Shown here: one piece after another, positions 19,917-30,800 of the stretch | Numbering within the stretch: position 1 is the first letter of the stretch | Layout of the letters: the number at the start of each line of letters is the position of its first letter | Assembly (NCBI GenBank): GCA_003263775.1 | Contig: JYJJ01000006.1 | Location: 124,001-188,000 of the forward strand | DNA length: 64,000 bases | Source of the DNA: Vibrio maritimus | GTDB lineage: Bacteria; Pseudomonadota; Gammaproteobacteria; Enterobacterales; Vibrionaceae | Direction: 5' to 3' | The notes under the pieces: model-generated | Told to the model about the DNA's origin: nothing | The model's input: the letters and a program-made list of their open reading frames with translations, nothing else | Databases searched by the model: none | Position numbers and translations under genes: made by a program

Positions 19917-22295
19917 TTATAGAATGACTAATTGAACGCTACCTATGGAGAATTGCATACCTTGTAATGTGTCGTTAGATCCAACCCACTCAGGAAGTAT
20001 TGCAACTGCCGAATCAATATTCTTTAAGGTATTGATCTCTATGTTGCCGTTGTCATCTGAAAACAGTGCACGCAATGGAATTTGAATCTGCTGCCATCCT
20101 GATTGTTCTTCGAGAAAATAGGGCTGTGAATTACCAAACTCGCTGGACTCCATCTGGACTTGGAAACGCTTCGTTGGATGGGTGCCGTAACTATTAACAT
20201 AAAACATAAACTGGAGTACACCTGAATCTATGTAGTTGGATAGATCACGGGTATTTTGGTCGGTTGTTTTTAAAATCAATCCGCCATTTTCACCGGCTGG
20301 AGCATCCGCATATGTTATGCGAATATGATCGTGTGCCCAATCAAGAGTTGCTTCACCTGCAGTCATCCATTTGTCAATGTTCGTGGCCCAACCTGTTAAG
20401 TTCCAATCCTGTAAAGTGAACACTTTCGACGCAGCGTAAAGATCGTTTGGATCATCTGCAGCAAGAGGTGTACTGGTGGTATCGCATTCAAGTACATTGC
20501 TTTGTTCGCTCGAGCTGCCAACGATGCGAGCGTTGCCAAATTCGAAATTAAGGTTTGTTGAAGACTCTAGTACTAAAGGGGAAATCGTATTTGTAAAGTC
20601 CATACCTTCGTCAGAGAAGCACGACAGCGGTATCTTAATCGCTCGTGTGCCCTGATTGTAGTTGGCAAGTAATGCGCTAGTGATGGAAACTTTCCCCTTG
20701 TCGACACCAATCTCATTTTGAGTCGTGATGTAGACCTCTTGGTCTAATGCCGGTTTACTAATTGCGGAGACATCAAATTGTACAGTTGCACTGGATGGGG
20801 CTACATCAATATCGATATGGCTTGAATCGCTACTACGTAACAATATACGACCTTTATTGTCATCTGAAATAGTGACGTTAAGTGTGCCTCTTGGTGTACC
20901 TAATGGATTCTGAGTTTGGATGTTGCCTTGTGTGCTATTGCCAGTTTCATCAACTATCGCTTCTACACCATCACCATCAATGACGATAACGTCAAAGCGT
21001 TGGTCATCATTTGGGCCATAAAGCACTATCTCTTTTGTAGGATCACTCATAGCGATTCGAACGTCGCGAACCGAAAAGTCAATTCCTTGTAGCGAATCTG
21101 TAGACTCTACCCATTCCGGCAAAATAGAGAGGCCTTTATCAATGTTTTTAACTACATTAATGTTCACGCTGCCATCATCACGAGTGAAAAGTTCACTTAA
21201 TGGAATCTTAACTTCTGTCCAGCGATTCTGAGCCGCGTTTTCGCCGAGTAGATATGGCTTAGAGTTTCCGAACTCGCTGGATTCCATTTGGATTTGGAGG
21301 CGTTTAGTTGGATGAGCGGCATAGCTTGATACTTTGAGCATGAATTGAAGCGTGCCGGTCTCGATGTAACTAGAAATATCTCGATCGTTTCCATCTGTTG
21401 TCGCAAAGACCAGACCACCATTTTCACCAAGCGGTGCATCGTTATATTCCAAGCGGACATGGTCAGCCCCCCAATGAAGTGTTGTTTCTCCAGAGGTCAT
21501 CCAGTTGGTTATGCCTGTAGCCCAACCGCCAGTACCGCTATCATCTATGTTAAACAGAGTCGAAACTTGATAACTATCATTTGAATCGTCAGCTGCAACC
21601 TTTTCGCTCGATGATTGACATTCCAATACATCTTCAGCATCAGCAGAGTTGGCAACGATTTGAATGCTACCAAGCGTAAAGTCGAGGTTGTTCGAAGATT
21701 CTATTGCAAAAGGGGTTACCGCTTGAGTAAAGTCCATCCCTGAAGTTGTAAAACAAGATAGCGGAACCTTAACCGTTTGTGTTGCGCCGTTATAGCTGGC
21801 AAGAAAGGAGCTAGTTAATGACACTTGGCCGACATCATTATCTATAGACTTTTGAGTGGTCAGATATATTTCCTGGCCCGCAATAGGTCTACTCTTCATT
21901 TTGCTATTAAATTGTAACGTTGCCTTAGAGGTGTCGATGTCTAAGAGAACAGGAGAGCCGTCCTTGCTTTGGAGTAAGACGCGCCCTTTTTCGTCGTTGG
22001 TGATGGTAATATCGAGGTCACCATTGAGATTTCCTGTCATACTTTGTGCCGTTCCCGTCACACTTCGAGTATGGACATTACCCTGGCTCACTGAGCCGTT
22101 GGCGTCTACAAACGCTTTTGTGTCCGAACTATCGACAACGGCCATTGAAAATGCACCCGTATCGCCCGAGCCATAAAGAACAATTTTATCTACAGGCTCT
22201 TTGGGTTCTTGGTATGGGTCATCCAAGCAACCCGCTAATGTTAGGGTGCAGAGAGATGCAATAAGTGTTTTCTTACTAAGGGGAAACTGTTCCAT
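19917..22295 (-). CDS. Lipoprotein with duplicated galactose-binding-like modules (putative glucan-binding)
   Basis: 792 residues from ATG 22295 (AGG 14 bases before); an upstream TTG is less likely. The lipobox LTLAGC makes it a lipoprotein. The rest is an A-B-A-B duplication. Module A starts IVLYGSGDTGAFSM near residue 38 and IVLYGPNDDQRFDV near 421. Module B follows a Cys-containing link and has ADDSNDSYQVS ... GWATGITNWM and ADDPNDLYAAS ... GWATNIDKWM, each with DAPxGENGGL and FGNSxPY. These resemble the C-terminal galactose-binding-like module of marine ExoP-type glucosidases. No catalytic motif is seen. Divergent from the GH144-like gene with LacI operators between; inferred to capture beta-glucan at the cell surface. 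Confidence 0.65.
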   Translation of the reverse strand: MEQFPLSKKTLIASLCTLTLAGCLDDPYQEPKEPVDKIVLYGSGDTGAFSMAVVDSSDTKAFVDANGSVSQGNVHTRSVTGTAQSMTGNLNGDLDITITNDEKGRVLLQSKDGSPVLLDIDTSKATLQFNSKMKSRPIAGQEIYLTTQKSIDNDVGQVSLTSSFLASYNGATQTVKVPLSCFTTSGMDFTQAVTPFAIESSNNLDFTLGSIQIVANSADAEDVLECQSSSEKVAADDSNDSYQVSTLFNIDDSGTGGWATGITNWMTSGETTLHWGADHVRLEYNDAPLGENGGLVFATTDGNDRDISSYIETGTLQFMLKVSSYAAHPTKRLQIQMESSEFGNSKPYLLGENAAQNRWTEVKIPLSELFTRDDGSVNINVVKNIDKGLSILPEWVESTDSLQGIDFSVRDVRIAMSDPTKEIVLYGPNDDQRFDVIVIDGDGVEAIVDETGNSTQGNIQTQNPLGTPRGTLNVTISDDNKGRILLRSSDSSHIDIDVAPSSATVQFDVSAISKPALDQEVYITTQNEIGVDKGKVSITSALLANYNQGTRAIKIPLSCFSDEGMDFTNTISPLVLESSTNLNFEFGNARIVGSSSEQSNVLECDTTSTPLAADDPNDLYAASKVFTLQDWNLTGWATNIDKWMTAGEATLDWAHDHIRITYADAPAGENGGLILKTTDQNTRDLSNYIDSGVLQFMFYVNSYGTHPTKRFQVQMESSEFGNSQPYFLEEQSGWQQIQIPLRALFSDDNGNIEINTLKNIDSAVAILPEWVGSNDTLQGMQFSIGSVQLVIL

Positions 22296-22346
22296 GGCTT
22301 TATTTCTCAATCCTATGGCTACTTAATCACTGATTTCAATACTTAG

Positions 22347-22358
22347 TTAAACGTTTAA
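22347..22358. promoter_or_regulatory. LacI-family operator 1 (TTAAACGTTTAA)
   Basis: Perfect 12-bp palindrome, 52 bp upstream of the lipoprotein start. Same core as the other operators of the locus. Confidence 0.65.
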
Positions 22359-22580
22359 TCGATAATGAGCATGATATTTAAATCTGAGTAACGCAAGCAA
22401 AAAGATAAAGCCAATGTGATTTTTGTGAGTTTAGACAGGTGTGGGAGATACATTCTTGATGTCAATACTTGATATCCCTTGTATGGGGTGGCGTTCTTGT
22501 TTTTCTAAGTGATTGTATTAATAGGTTTATTTTTGTGTTTCTTGATATTCATTTCTCAGTTGTATAGTTAAGACAAAAAT

Positions 22581-22601
22581 TATCATATCTGGATCACATT
22601 T
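22581..22601. promoter_or_regulatory. Possible CRP site
   Basis: tatcatatctggatcacattt: the right half matches the Vibrio CRP consensus (TCTAGATCACATTT) closely, the left half poorly. About 90 bp before the first glucanase gene. Confidence 0.35.
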
Positions 22602-22649
22602 GCATGCTACCCACTATTGACGACTTAGTAAATCTGCCGCACTGTTATA

Positions 22650-22659
22650 TAAACGTTTA
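22650..22659. promoter_or_regulatory. LacI-family operator 2 (TAAACGTTTA)
   Basis: 10-bp palindrome with the AAACGTTT core, about 30 bp before the first glucanase start; well placed to block its promoter. Confidence 0.65.
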
Positions 22660-22688
22660 AGCAGACCCTTAATCAATTGGAAATGATG

Positions 22689-24028
22689 ATGAGTAATAAA
22701 AAGTATGCCTTTGCAGCCGCATTGATAAGTTTCAGTGTTGGCACTTTTGCCAGCGACATTGTTTTAGATGAATTGACGATCAGAGATCATTTGTATCCAG
22801 AAAGCTTTAGAGATGAGCTCAACAACAATTTGAATTTCTTCCGTGACGGCGTTGGTGTTGACCCAGTTTCTAAAGTGCCTTTTGACACCGTATCGATAGT
22901 CGATGGTGAAGTTGTCCCTTTCTACTACGTAAACACTACCGAAATTGGTCTGTATCTAAATATTTTGGTTGAAGTGGAAAAAGCAGGCAACGCTGATGCT
23001 TTAGTTAGAATATCGGAAGTTCTTGATGTGTTGGAAGAAACACCGACATGGAAGGGATTATATTTCTGGCCATATGACATTGTTGATGGAAAACTTCAGC
23101 CAACTGAGGAAGGTATTGTTCCTGCTGTTGATAATGCCAACTTAGCGTTTTCTCTTGTAGGGGTCGCGGGCGCGTATCTTGATTCAACGTCGCCAGAGAA
23201 ACAAGCCATCGTTTCAAGAATCGAGGCCATTCTCGAGGGACAATTAGAGGGCTGGGCTGCTATTTACGATAAAAATCGCGGGCTGATGAGTGCAGGATGG
23301 AGTACAAAAGGAGATGCTCCACTTCCTTACTTTATCGACCGAAAAGCGAACGAAAGCCGATTAGCTCCATTATGGGCTGCACTAATCACTCGTGACCAAG
23401 GAGAAAATGCGGTTCCCCCTAGTGCATTCAATGACATGGAGTTATATACCTATCCATTCACGTTTAATGGCAAGCAATACAACCCAATGTTGACTTGGAA
23501 TGGGACTTACTTTCAGGGAATGTTGCCATCTATTTGGATGGACGAGAGTGAGCTGATGCCTGATTACAGCCTTGTCACGGATATGACGTTTGCCAGATGG
23601 TTTACGCAGCGAAACACAATATCCCGTTGCTATCATCCTCTGCAACCGTTGATGACGGTTACGCTGAGTTTGGTGTTCCTCACCTTTCAGAGAGCAAAAT
23701 GATGTTTAACAACGAAATGCATGGGGGACTCACCGGAACACCTCATGCAACCGCTTTATCTTACATTGTTAGCCCAGAAACCTCTGTTGCAGCGCTAAAA
23801 GGTTTGAAAGATTACTATCCGAATATAGAGTCTGAGTTTGGTTGGTATGACGCAGTCGATACCGAAGGTCGCATGTCGACAAAAATACTTTCTTTAGACC
23901 AAGGCATGTTTGTAGGAGCATTTATTGCGGATGAGATCAATGCTGACGTGCAAACCTATTTGGAAGCTCGCGACTACATGGATGATGTAAAAGAAATGTA
24001 TCGTAGTTTTGTTCCCAATAATCGCTAA
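22689..24028 (+). CDS. GH144-like endo-beta-1,2-glucanase, exported, frameshifted
   Basis: About 446 residues when joined. Three ATG codons in a row (22683-22691) make the exact start ambiguous. The signal peptide ends FSVGTFA-SD. The text follows the GH144/glucoamylase-like (alpha/alpha)6-barrel superfamily: VNTTEIGLYLNILVEVE, WKGLYFWPYD, PAVDNANLAFSLV, then NRGLMSAGWS, FIDRKANESRLAPLWAAL, MLTWNGTYFQGMLPSIWMDE, TGTPHATALSYIV and LSLDQGMFVGAFIAD. GH144 enzymes cut beta-1,2-glucan to sophoro-oligosaccharides. Frame is lost near 23597 (switch to MVYAAKHNIPLLSSS); the paralogue at 25158 confirms the join. Likely periplasmic or secreted. The family could instead cut a related glucan. Confidence 0.72.
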
Positions 24029-24045
24029 TTGTGGAGAACGTGAAT

Positions 24046-25086
24046 ATGAGAAAACTCTCCTCAACGTTGTGGTTAGGCTTCGCGGTTGTTTCGACAAATG
24101 TGTTGAGTGCTGAACATAAAGCAGGTATGTGGGAAGGTATTTCACTACCTGGTTATGGTGAAGTGAACGCTAAGCCGAGTATGTGGGACGGAATCGAATT
24201 ATCCGGATATGGGGAGTTGACGGGCGCTCAGGTAGAGTTTCAGTCAACAGATGAATCATTGCGAGATATTGGTGGTTTTGGCACCGTACTTATGACATCT
24301 GGCTCGACTGATTCAAAAGCAAAGCGAACTCGCATGCTCACTGGGTACGAGTATGAAGAGTACGTTTACAAGAATGCGCCTAGCCAGCTGTTCCAATCGT
24401 TTATTTTTGCTGACGGTTCAACCAAAGTCAGTGAAAATTTCCGACTCGCTTACGTGATAAAAGAAACGCATGCATATCGTGGAAAGGACAGAGTATCAGA
24501 AGGTAATGCATTGCTTACTGTCGATCTTATGCCCCGCTATGAAAAATGGGTGAACGAGTATTTTAATTATGCGATCGAGGTTGGATATGAAAAGGTTTCG
24601 GGGTTTGAAGTCAGTACTCAGTACCAAATAACACCCGAGCTTAACTTCTCATATGGAAAGCATTTCCTCCACCTAAATTTAGAGTCGGGTTATTGGAAAG
24701 AAGAAAAGGCGATGTTTTACGAATCAGAACCTTTGTATGTTTACCGATTTAATGACTGGATCAACTTAGGCGGAAAGTTCTTGTTTCATGTAGACAAAAA
24801 CGATTTTGCCTGGAAAGAAACGGCATTCAAACCCTTGGTTCAATTTCGTTTTGACAATAACGTGTATCTGGAACTTCGATATGAAAAAGGTGAAACAGAA
24901 ATCTTTGATGGAACAGGCTACGACTACAGTAATTATGCCCTATACACTGAGATTCCTGTCAACTCGAGCATGAGTCTATTGGCCGATCTCGCCTACCGTG
25001 ATCACAAGCAGAGAAATGCCAACGAGTACACCTGGGGTGACAAAGAAGGTGTGTTTGCCAAAGTCGGTATTATTTGGAATTTCTAA
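24046..25086 (+). CDS. Outer-membrane beta-barrel protein of the glucan locus
   Basis: 346 residues from ATG 24046 (GGAG 14-11 bases before); the upstream GTG would put five extra residues before the signal peptide MRKLSSTLWLGFAVVSTNVLSA. The mature start carries two similar short motifs (MWEGISLPGYGE and MWDGIELSGYGE). The rest consists of long amphipathic strands rich in Tyr, Phe, Lys and Glu ending ...FAKVGIIWNF, a C-terminal Phe as in outer-membrane barrels. It lies 17 bp after the glucanase, so it is probably the outer-membrane pore for the oligosaccharides. No exact family recognised; KdgM-like porins are the nearest in style. Confidence 0.65.
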   Translation: MRKLSSTLWLGFAVVSTNVLSAEHKAGMWEGISLPGYGEVNAKPSMWDGIELSGYGELTGAQVEFQSTDESLRDIGGFGTVLMTSGSTDSKAKRTRMLTGYEYEEYVYKNAPSQLFQSFIFADGSTKVSENFRLAYVIKETHAYRGKDRVSEGNALLTVDLMPRYEKWVNEYFNYAIEVGYEKVSGFEVSTQYQITPELNFSYGKHFLHLNLESGYWKEEKAMFYESEPLYVYRFNDWINLGGKFLFHVDKNDFAWKETAFKPLVQFRFDNNVYLELRYEKGETEIFDGTGYDYSNYALYTEIPVNSSMSLLADLAYRDHKQRNANEYTWGDKEGVFAKVGIIWNF

Positions 25087-25125
25087 ATTATATCGAATCT
25101 TTAGATAGTTACTTGTGATGTTTTT

Positions 25126-25147
25126 AAGCCCTTCGGGGCTTTTTTTA
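25126..25147 (+). terminator. Terminator inside the glucan locus
   Basis: 6-bp stem aagccc / gggctt closed by a ttcg tetraloop and followed by seven T. It lies only 11 bp before the second glucanase gene, so it may reduce read-through from the first two genes into the rest. Confidence 0.85.
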
Positions 25148-25157
25148 TGAGGCGCCT

Positions 25158-26533
25158 ATGAAATTTAGATACTTACTTCTTCTCGTTTTGTCGGTTTTTG
25201 CTTTTACTGGGTGTAAAAGTGGTGGGAGCAACCAAAATGACGGCCCAACAGATCCAATTGTCCCTGACCAAGATGTGATTTCTCAAATTCGCATAGAATC
25301 AAAATATTATCCCGCTGGATTTGAGCAATCTCTCCAAGACAATATGGATTACTTTCTTGATGGTGTTGGGGTTTCCACTTTAGCTCACATTCCCTTTGAC
25401 CATGTCTTGGTCAATGATGGCGAGGTAGTCCCTTCTAGTTACACCAATATATCGGCTATTGCATTGTACATTAATGTTCTTATTCAGATGATAGAGTATG
25501 GTGATGAGGCAGCGATTACTCGCTTGGGTACGGTACTTGATAAATTAGAACAAGCTCCTAAATGGAATGGCCTTTTTTACTGGTTATACCAAGTGGAAGG
25601 TTCGAGTTTAACAATCAATAACACCGCCATCGCATCGGCGGTAGATAACGGCATAATGTCTTTTACTTTGGCTGGTCTTTACGGTGCGCTTAACAACCAC
25701 ACAGATGAACGCTTAAATCAACTTTCTTTAAGAGCGGAAGCACTAATAAATCAGCAAGTTCCTGGCTGGAAAGTTCTATATGACTCTAATCGGGGCTTTT
25801 TGAGGGCAGGTTGGAGCCGAGAGGATCACGCGTATCTTAGTTATCACGTGGATCGGAAGGCCAATGAAAGTCGACTCGCGACGCTTTGGGCTGTCATGAT
25901 AACAGATGGGCAGGTACCGTACACCGCGTTTACGGACATGACCTTAGTGAGAGGAGGGGTCTCGGTTGCCGCTCAAATATAACGCCTATGCTCACTTGGG
26001 ATGGTTCATATTTTCAAGCCACCCTTCCTGCGTTATGGCTTGATGAGAAGTCATTGATGCCCAGTTACGAGATGGTAGAGGAGTTCACTCAAGTTCACCT
26101 TCAATATGCGGATGAGCACAGCATTCCTTTTGTTTCTGCATCATCAACTGTGAATGATGGCTACGCAGCATTTGGACTAGAAGCGACGTCTGAAAGTTAC
26201 CGTAAGTATGGCGAGTCTATTGAAACTGGTACCACAGGAACTCCTCATGCTTTGGCTTTGTATTATATGCTTTCACCGACTGATGCAATTCAGCGTTTAA
26301 ATCAATTGAAACTAGACTCACCTCAAATTGAAACATTGGCTGGTTGGGCTGATGCTATCGACAGTAGTGGTCGGGTATCAAGTCAAGTTATTGGCCTTGA
26401 TCAAGGGATGTTTGTTGGTGCTTTTATCGCGGAATCTGTGCGTGAGAATGTTGCGTTATACCTTGATTTAAAGGGACATACGTCAACCTTGCAGTCGCTA
26501 TACAACTCTTTTGTGGCGGACGAGACATTGTAA
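25158..26533 (+). CDS. GH144-like endo-beta-1,2-glucanase, lipoprotein, frameshifted
   Basis: About 458 residues when joined. MKFRYLLLLVLSVFAFTGC is a lipoprotein signal (lipobox FTGC). The catalytic part is paralogous to the protein at 22689: YTNISAIALYINVLIQMI, WNGLFYWLYQVE, SAVDNGIMSFTLAGLYG, NRGFLRAGWSRED, VDRKANESRLATLWAVM, MLTWDGSYFQATLPALWLDE, TGTPHALALYYMLS, IGLDQGMFVGAFIAE. Frame is lost in the gaggaggggt stretch near 25955, a G run. One paralogue is a lipoprotein and the other is not, which suggests cutting at two places (outer-membrane leaflet and soluble) or on glucans of different length. Confidence 0.72.
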
Positions 26534-26620
26534 ACTCTTTCAAGAGCGATAGAGATCACGAAAACGTAAAACTAACGATATGAACTCGTTGCGTTGAACT
26601 GGTTGTTTCGATATTCTTTG

Positions 26621-26633
26621 TTGAAACGTTTAA
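26621..26633. promoter_or_regulatory. LacI-family operator 3 (TTGAAACGTTTAA)
   Basis: AAACGTTT core 28 bp before the ATPase gene, in the 127-bp gap after the second glucanase. Identical 13-bp text recurs inside the phosphorylase gene at 28021-28033. Confidence 0.65.
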
Positions 26634-26660
26634 CTTGATTTGGATAGGATGTTATAGCCC

Positions 26661-27775
26661 ATGGCAAAGGTCACTCTTGAAGGGATTAACAAGGTTTACG
26701 ATAATGGCTTTCATGCCATTCATGATGTCAATTTAGATATCAAAGATGGTGAGTTTATGGTTCTCGTTGGTCCATCAGGTTGCGCTAAATCAACGATGCT
26801 AAGAATGATTGCAGGTCTAGAGAGTATTACTAGCGGTCAGTTATTTATCGGTGACCAGGTTTGTAATGACTTGCCGCCAAAAGACCGTGGGATTGCTATG
26901 GTCTTTCAAAACTATGCGCTTTACCCACATATGACCACCTATGAAAATATGGCCTTTGGTCTAGAAACTGCAAAGAAACCTAAGCAAGAAATTGAGCGAC
27001 GAGTATCAGAAGCTGCTGAGCTATTAGAAATTACGGATCTGCTTGATCGTAAGCCCAGCCAAATGTCGGGGGGCAATGTCAGCGCGTGGCTTTAGGTCGA
27101 GCAATGGTAAGGAAACCAGACGTTTTCCTTTTTGATGAACCCCTTTCAAATCTTGATGCGAAGTTGCGCGTTTCAATGCGTATGCGAATCACTCGTCTGC
27201 ACCAACAGCTTCAAGACACTGGCAGCCCAGCAACGATGGTTTATGTTACGCATGACCAAGTAGAGGCGATGACAATGGGTGACCGGGTATGCATTCTTAA
27301 TAAGGGGCATATCATGCAAGTGGACACACCGATGAATGTCTATCACAACCCTAAGAACCGATTTGTCGCGGAGTTTATTGGCTCGCCAGCAATGAACATG
27401 CTTACCGGAAAAGTGAGTAAATCTGGAAGTAACATTGGCATTGATTTCGGCGGTAAGCTACTTGAGCTGCCAAAAGAGCGCCAGGCTCGAGCTGAGCTTT
27501 GGACGGATAAAAAAGTTCACGTAGGTATTCGTCCAGAATACATAACCGTTCGGTTAGAGAAAGGTCCCAATACGTTGTCTGCGGAAGTAGAAGCTATTGA
27601 GGAGCTTGGTTCAGAAGTGTATGTGCACCTGAACGTACTAGGATGTCAGGTCATTTGTAAGCAGTCAGACCGTGAGCAGGTTCCTTCAGTAGGTTCTCGC
27701 TGCCATATCGAATTACTCATGGGTAAATGCCATCTGTTCGATGACTCAACTGAAAACAACATTTTCTACTCTTAA
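26661..27775 (+). CDS. Sugar ABC transporter ATP-binding protein (MsmK/UgpC type), frameshifted
   Basis: About 371 residues when joined, the usual length for MalK/MsmK/UgpC ATPases with the C-terminal OB-fold regulatory domain (from about residue 240). Visible are Walker A at residues 37-44 (GPSGCAKS), Q-loop ([11 protein letters not shown]), signature (SGG...), Walker B ([17 protein letters not shown]) and the switch His (VTHDQVEA). Frame is lost at the signature: [10 protein letters not shown] stops, while the next frame gives [12 protein letters not shown]. Odd: Walker A has Ala42 where Gly is expected. It energises import by the permeases at 33591-35290. Shared ATPases of this type often serve several sugar importers. 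Confidence 0.85.
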
Positions 27776-27802
27776 CAATTCATCGTCTGGAGATTAGTCA
27801 CG

Positions 27803-30800
27803 ATGCACCAATTTATTAATGAACCGGCCTTGATCGTCGGTGCGAATGAACTCAACATGACCTTCAGCCAACTGGTGTGCTGTCTGCGATTCGCAGTAAG
27901 AGCTAATGGTCTCTCTTTTTGATACACCGATGAATGAGCTCTCTATCAGCAACGTTTATCTACGTGCATTCGAGAATGATGCTATTACGGCAACACCGTT
28001 GCTTTTTTTTAATGAAGAAATTGAAACGTTTAAGCAGCTGGATGGCTCTTTAGCTTGGAAAACCACGACTGACAAATTTGAAGCGCTAGTATCGATTAGA
28101 ATTGTAGACAGTGCTTTTTTCTATGATATTGAAGTGAGTAATGTCGGTAATCAAGAACTGAGCTTTGACTTAGTTTATGGACAAGATCTTGGATTGGCTG
28201 ATGAAGGTGCAGTTAAGACTAATGAAGCATATTGCTCGCAGTACTTAGATCACCAAGTCTATCAGTTAGATGAATACGGATTCACCGTATGTAGTCGCCA
28301 AAACCTTCCGCAAGGCGTTGGCAACCCGAGAATTCAGATTGGTTCGTTTTCGCCTGTTGTTGGCTTTAGTACGGATGGTTACCAGTTCTTCGGTCGAGAA
28401 TACAAAATCACTGGTGAAGCTATCGCTTTGAAAAATCGCGAACTAGCCAATGAAAAATATCAGTATGAAATGGGTTATGTCGCTCTTCAAACGGAACTCG
28501 TTAATCTAGAGCCAAACAAGAAAAGTGTTCAGACCTTCTACGGGGTTATTGAAGATCATTGTGAAGAGTCAAACCTAAAGCAGCATATTGATGTCTCGTC
28601 CATTAAGGTTTTGCATGAGCGTGGCAAACATGTCGTAAGTTGCGACAACTTGCTGCCTTATAGTGCACAAGCTAAAGTACCTTACATCGTAGGTGAGCCT
28701 TTAAATGAGACAGAACTAAGTGAGCTCTTCGGCACTGAAAGACGTTTTTCAGAATCTAAAGACGGTGAGCTACTTTCATTCTTCTATGGGGATAGTCAAT
28801 ACGTAACCTTGCCTGCTAAAGAGCAGAACATGGAGCGCACGACTGGGCACGTAATCGCAACTGGTAATAATACCGATTACCAAAACTCAATCATGAGTGC
28901 TACCCATCACATATTTGGTGTATTTAACTCACAGTTGACGTTAGGTAATACCTCGTTCAACAAATTGCTTGGTGTTTGCCGAAATCCGCTTAACCACTTC
29001 TCCAATGGCGGTCAACGTATCTGGATCAAGCAGGATGAGACATACCGAGCTTTAGGTATGCCTTCGGCTTATGAGGTGGGAACAAATTACTCACGTTGGG
29101 TTTATAAATATCTTGATGGTTTTATCGAAGTCCGCTCATTTGCCGCTGCAGATACACCGATTATTCAGTTGGAAATTGAAACGCGTGGCTTGGATGTAGC
29201 GTTGGATATTGCGGTATCTCATCAGCTTGTCTTTGGTAACAATGAGTCAGACAGCGTGATTCGTGTAACTCAAGGTGAAGAGGGGCTAACTATTCAGGGC
29301 CACAACGAACTGATTGAAAAGTTCTCATCTGAATTGAGTTTTAGTCTACTACCAAGTTTGGAATTGTCTGAGTGGGACATCATTTCTAACCCTGATACGG
29401 GGTCGATAGATTACATAGTTCTGAAAGGGCTTGTACACGATAAGGCAAGGGTCACAATTGGCGGTGAATTGGCTGGCGAGAATTCTAAAGGCCAACGCAT
29501 TGAATTTGATGAAGAGACAGCAAAGTGTGAGTCACAACGACTGAAGCTAACCAAAGGGTTTAAACTGCATTTTTCAGATGATGAACTAAACAGCCAACGT
29601 TTAAATGAAACTGTACATTGGTTTACGCACAACGCGCTGGTTCACTATAGTACACCACATGGTCTAGAGCAGTATTCAGGCGCGGCCTGGGGAACTCGGG
29701 ATGTATCTCAGGGTCCATTTGAGCTATTCATGTCAATGCAAGAGTATGGAAAAGCGAGAGATCTACTTAAAGAGATTTACAGCCATCAATATCAAGAAAC
29801 TGGGACTTGGCCTCAATGGTTTATGTTCGATCAATATTTCCAGATCCAACAAGAAGATGCCCATGGCGATATTATTGTTTGGCCACTCAAAGCGCTAAGT
29901 GAGTACTTAACGGTTACCGCTGATTTTAGCGTGCTTGATGAGATGCTTCCTTATACTCTGGCCGAAGAGGGCTTTTCCAAGAGTTCTGAAAATTACTCGC
30001 TGTTCACGCATGTTGAACGTCAAATTCAACACATCATCGATAATCTTGTTCCAGGCACTTCTCTCTCTTGCTACGGGGATGGGGATTGGGATGATACTTT
30101 GCAGCCTGCAAATCAATCATTGCGTGAGAACATGGTTAGTGGCTGGACGATTCCATTGACGCTGCAAGCGCTTAAATCTATGGCGGCCATTTTGAAAGGA
30201 ACGGAAAAGTTTGAGGTTTTCTGCGACAGGCTGACCAAACTTGCGGCTGATATGGAGCATGATTACCACCACTATCTGATTAAAGATGACACTATCGCTG
30301 GCTTTATACACTTTGATCGTGACGAGCAAGGTGAAGTTGAGCAAGTAGAGTACCTTCTTCACCCATCGGATAACAAAACTGGCATCAAATATCGCCTGTT
30401 GCCGGCAAGCCGTTCAATCATTTCCGAGACGTTTACGCCTGAAATGGCGGATGAACATATGTCGATGATTAAAAAGCACTTAGTCCATCCAGATGGGGTG
30501 AGACTGATGGATTGCATGGCAGAGTATAAGGCAGGCAAGCAGACTTATTTCAAACGTGCAGAGCTAGCAGCAAACTTAGGTCGAGAAGTTGGTTTGCAAT
30601 ATTGTCACGCACACATTCGATTCATAGAAGCATTGTGTAAATTAGGTGATGCAGAAGCGGTATTTGACAACTTATACAAAATTATTCCTGTGGGAATTCA
30701 GGACAGCGTTCCTAATGCAGAAATAAGGCAGTCAAACGCTTACTTCTCAAGCTCTGATGCAAAATTCAATGATCGTTATTCGGCATACGACAACTTTGAC

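Larger units (their letters stand above)
22296..22688. promoter_or_regulatory. Divergent control region of the glucan locus
   Basis: 393 bp between the lipoprotein and first glucanase genes. It holds two AAACGTTT palindromes, one near each gene (22347-22358 and 22650-22659), and a CRP-like site in between. This layout fits repression of both directions by the local LacI protein with catabolite activation. Confidence 0.6.

Noticed and set aside
22677..24028. Alginate lyase or alpha-glucan glucoamylase as function of the first glucanase
   Set aside because: No lyase motifs are present; the text follows the GH144/glucoamylase-like barrel and the neighbours are beta-1,2-glucan type.
26621..26633. 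Operators as PurR/CcpA-like global sites
   Set aside because: The AAACGTTT core resembles several LacI-family sites, but all copies cluster in this locus, which carries its own LacI gene.
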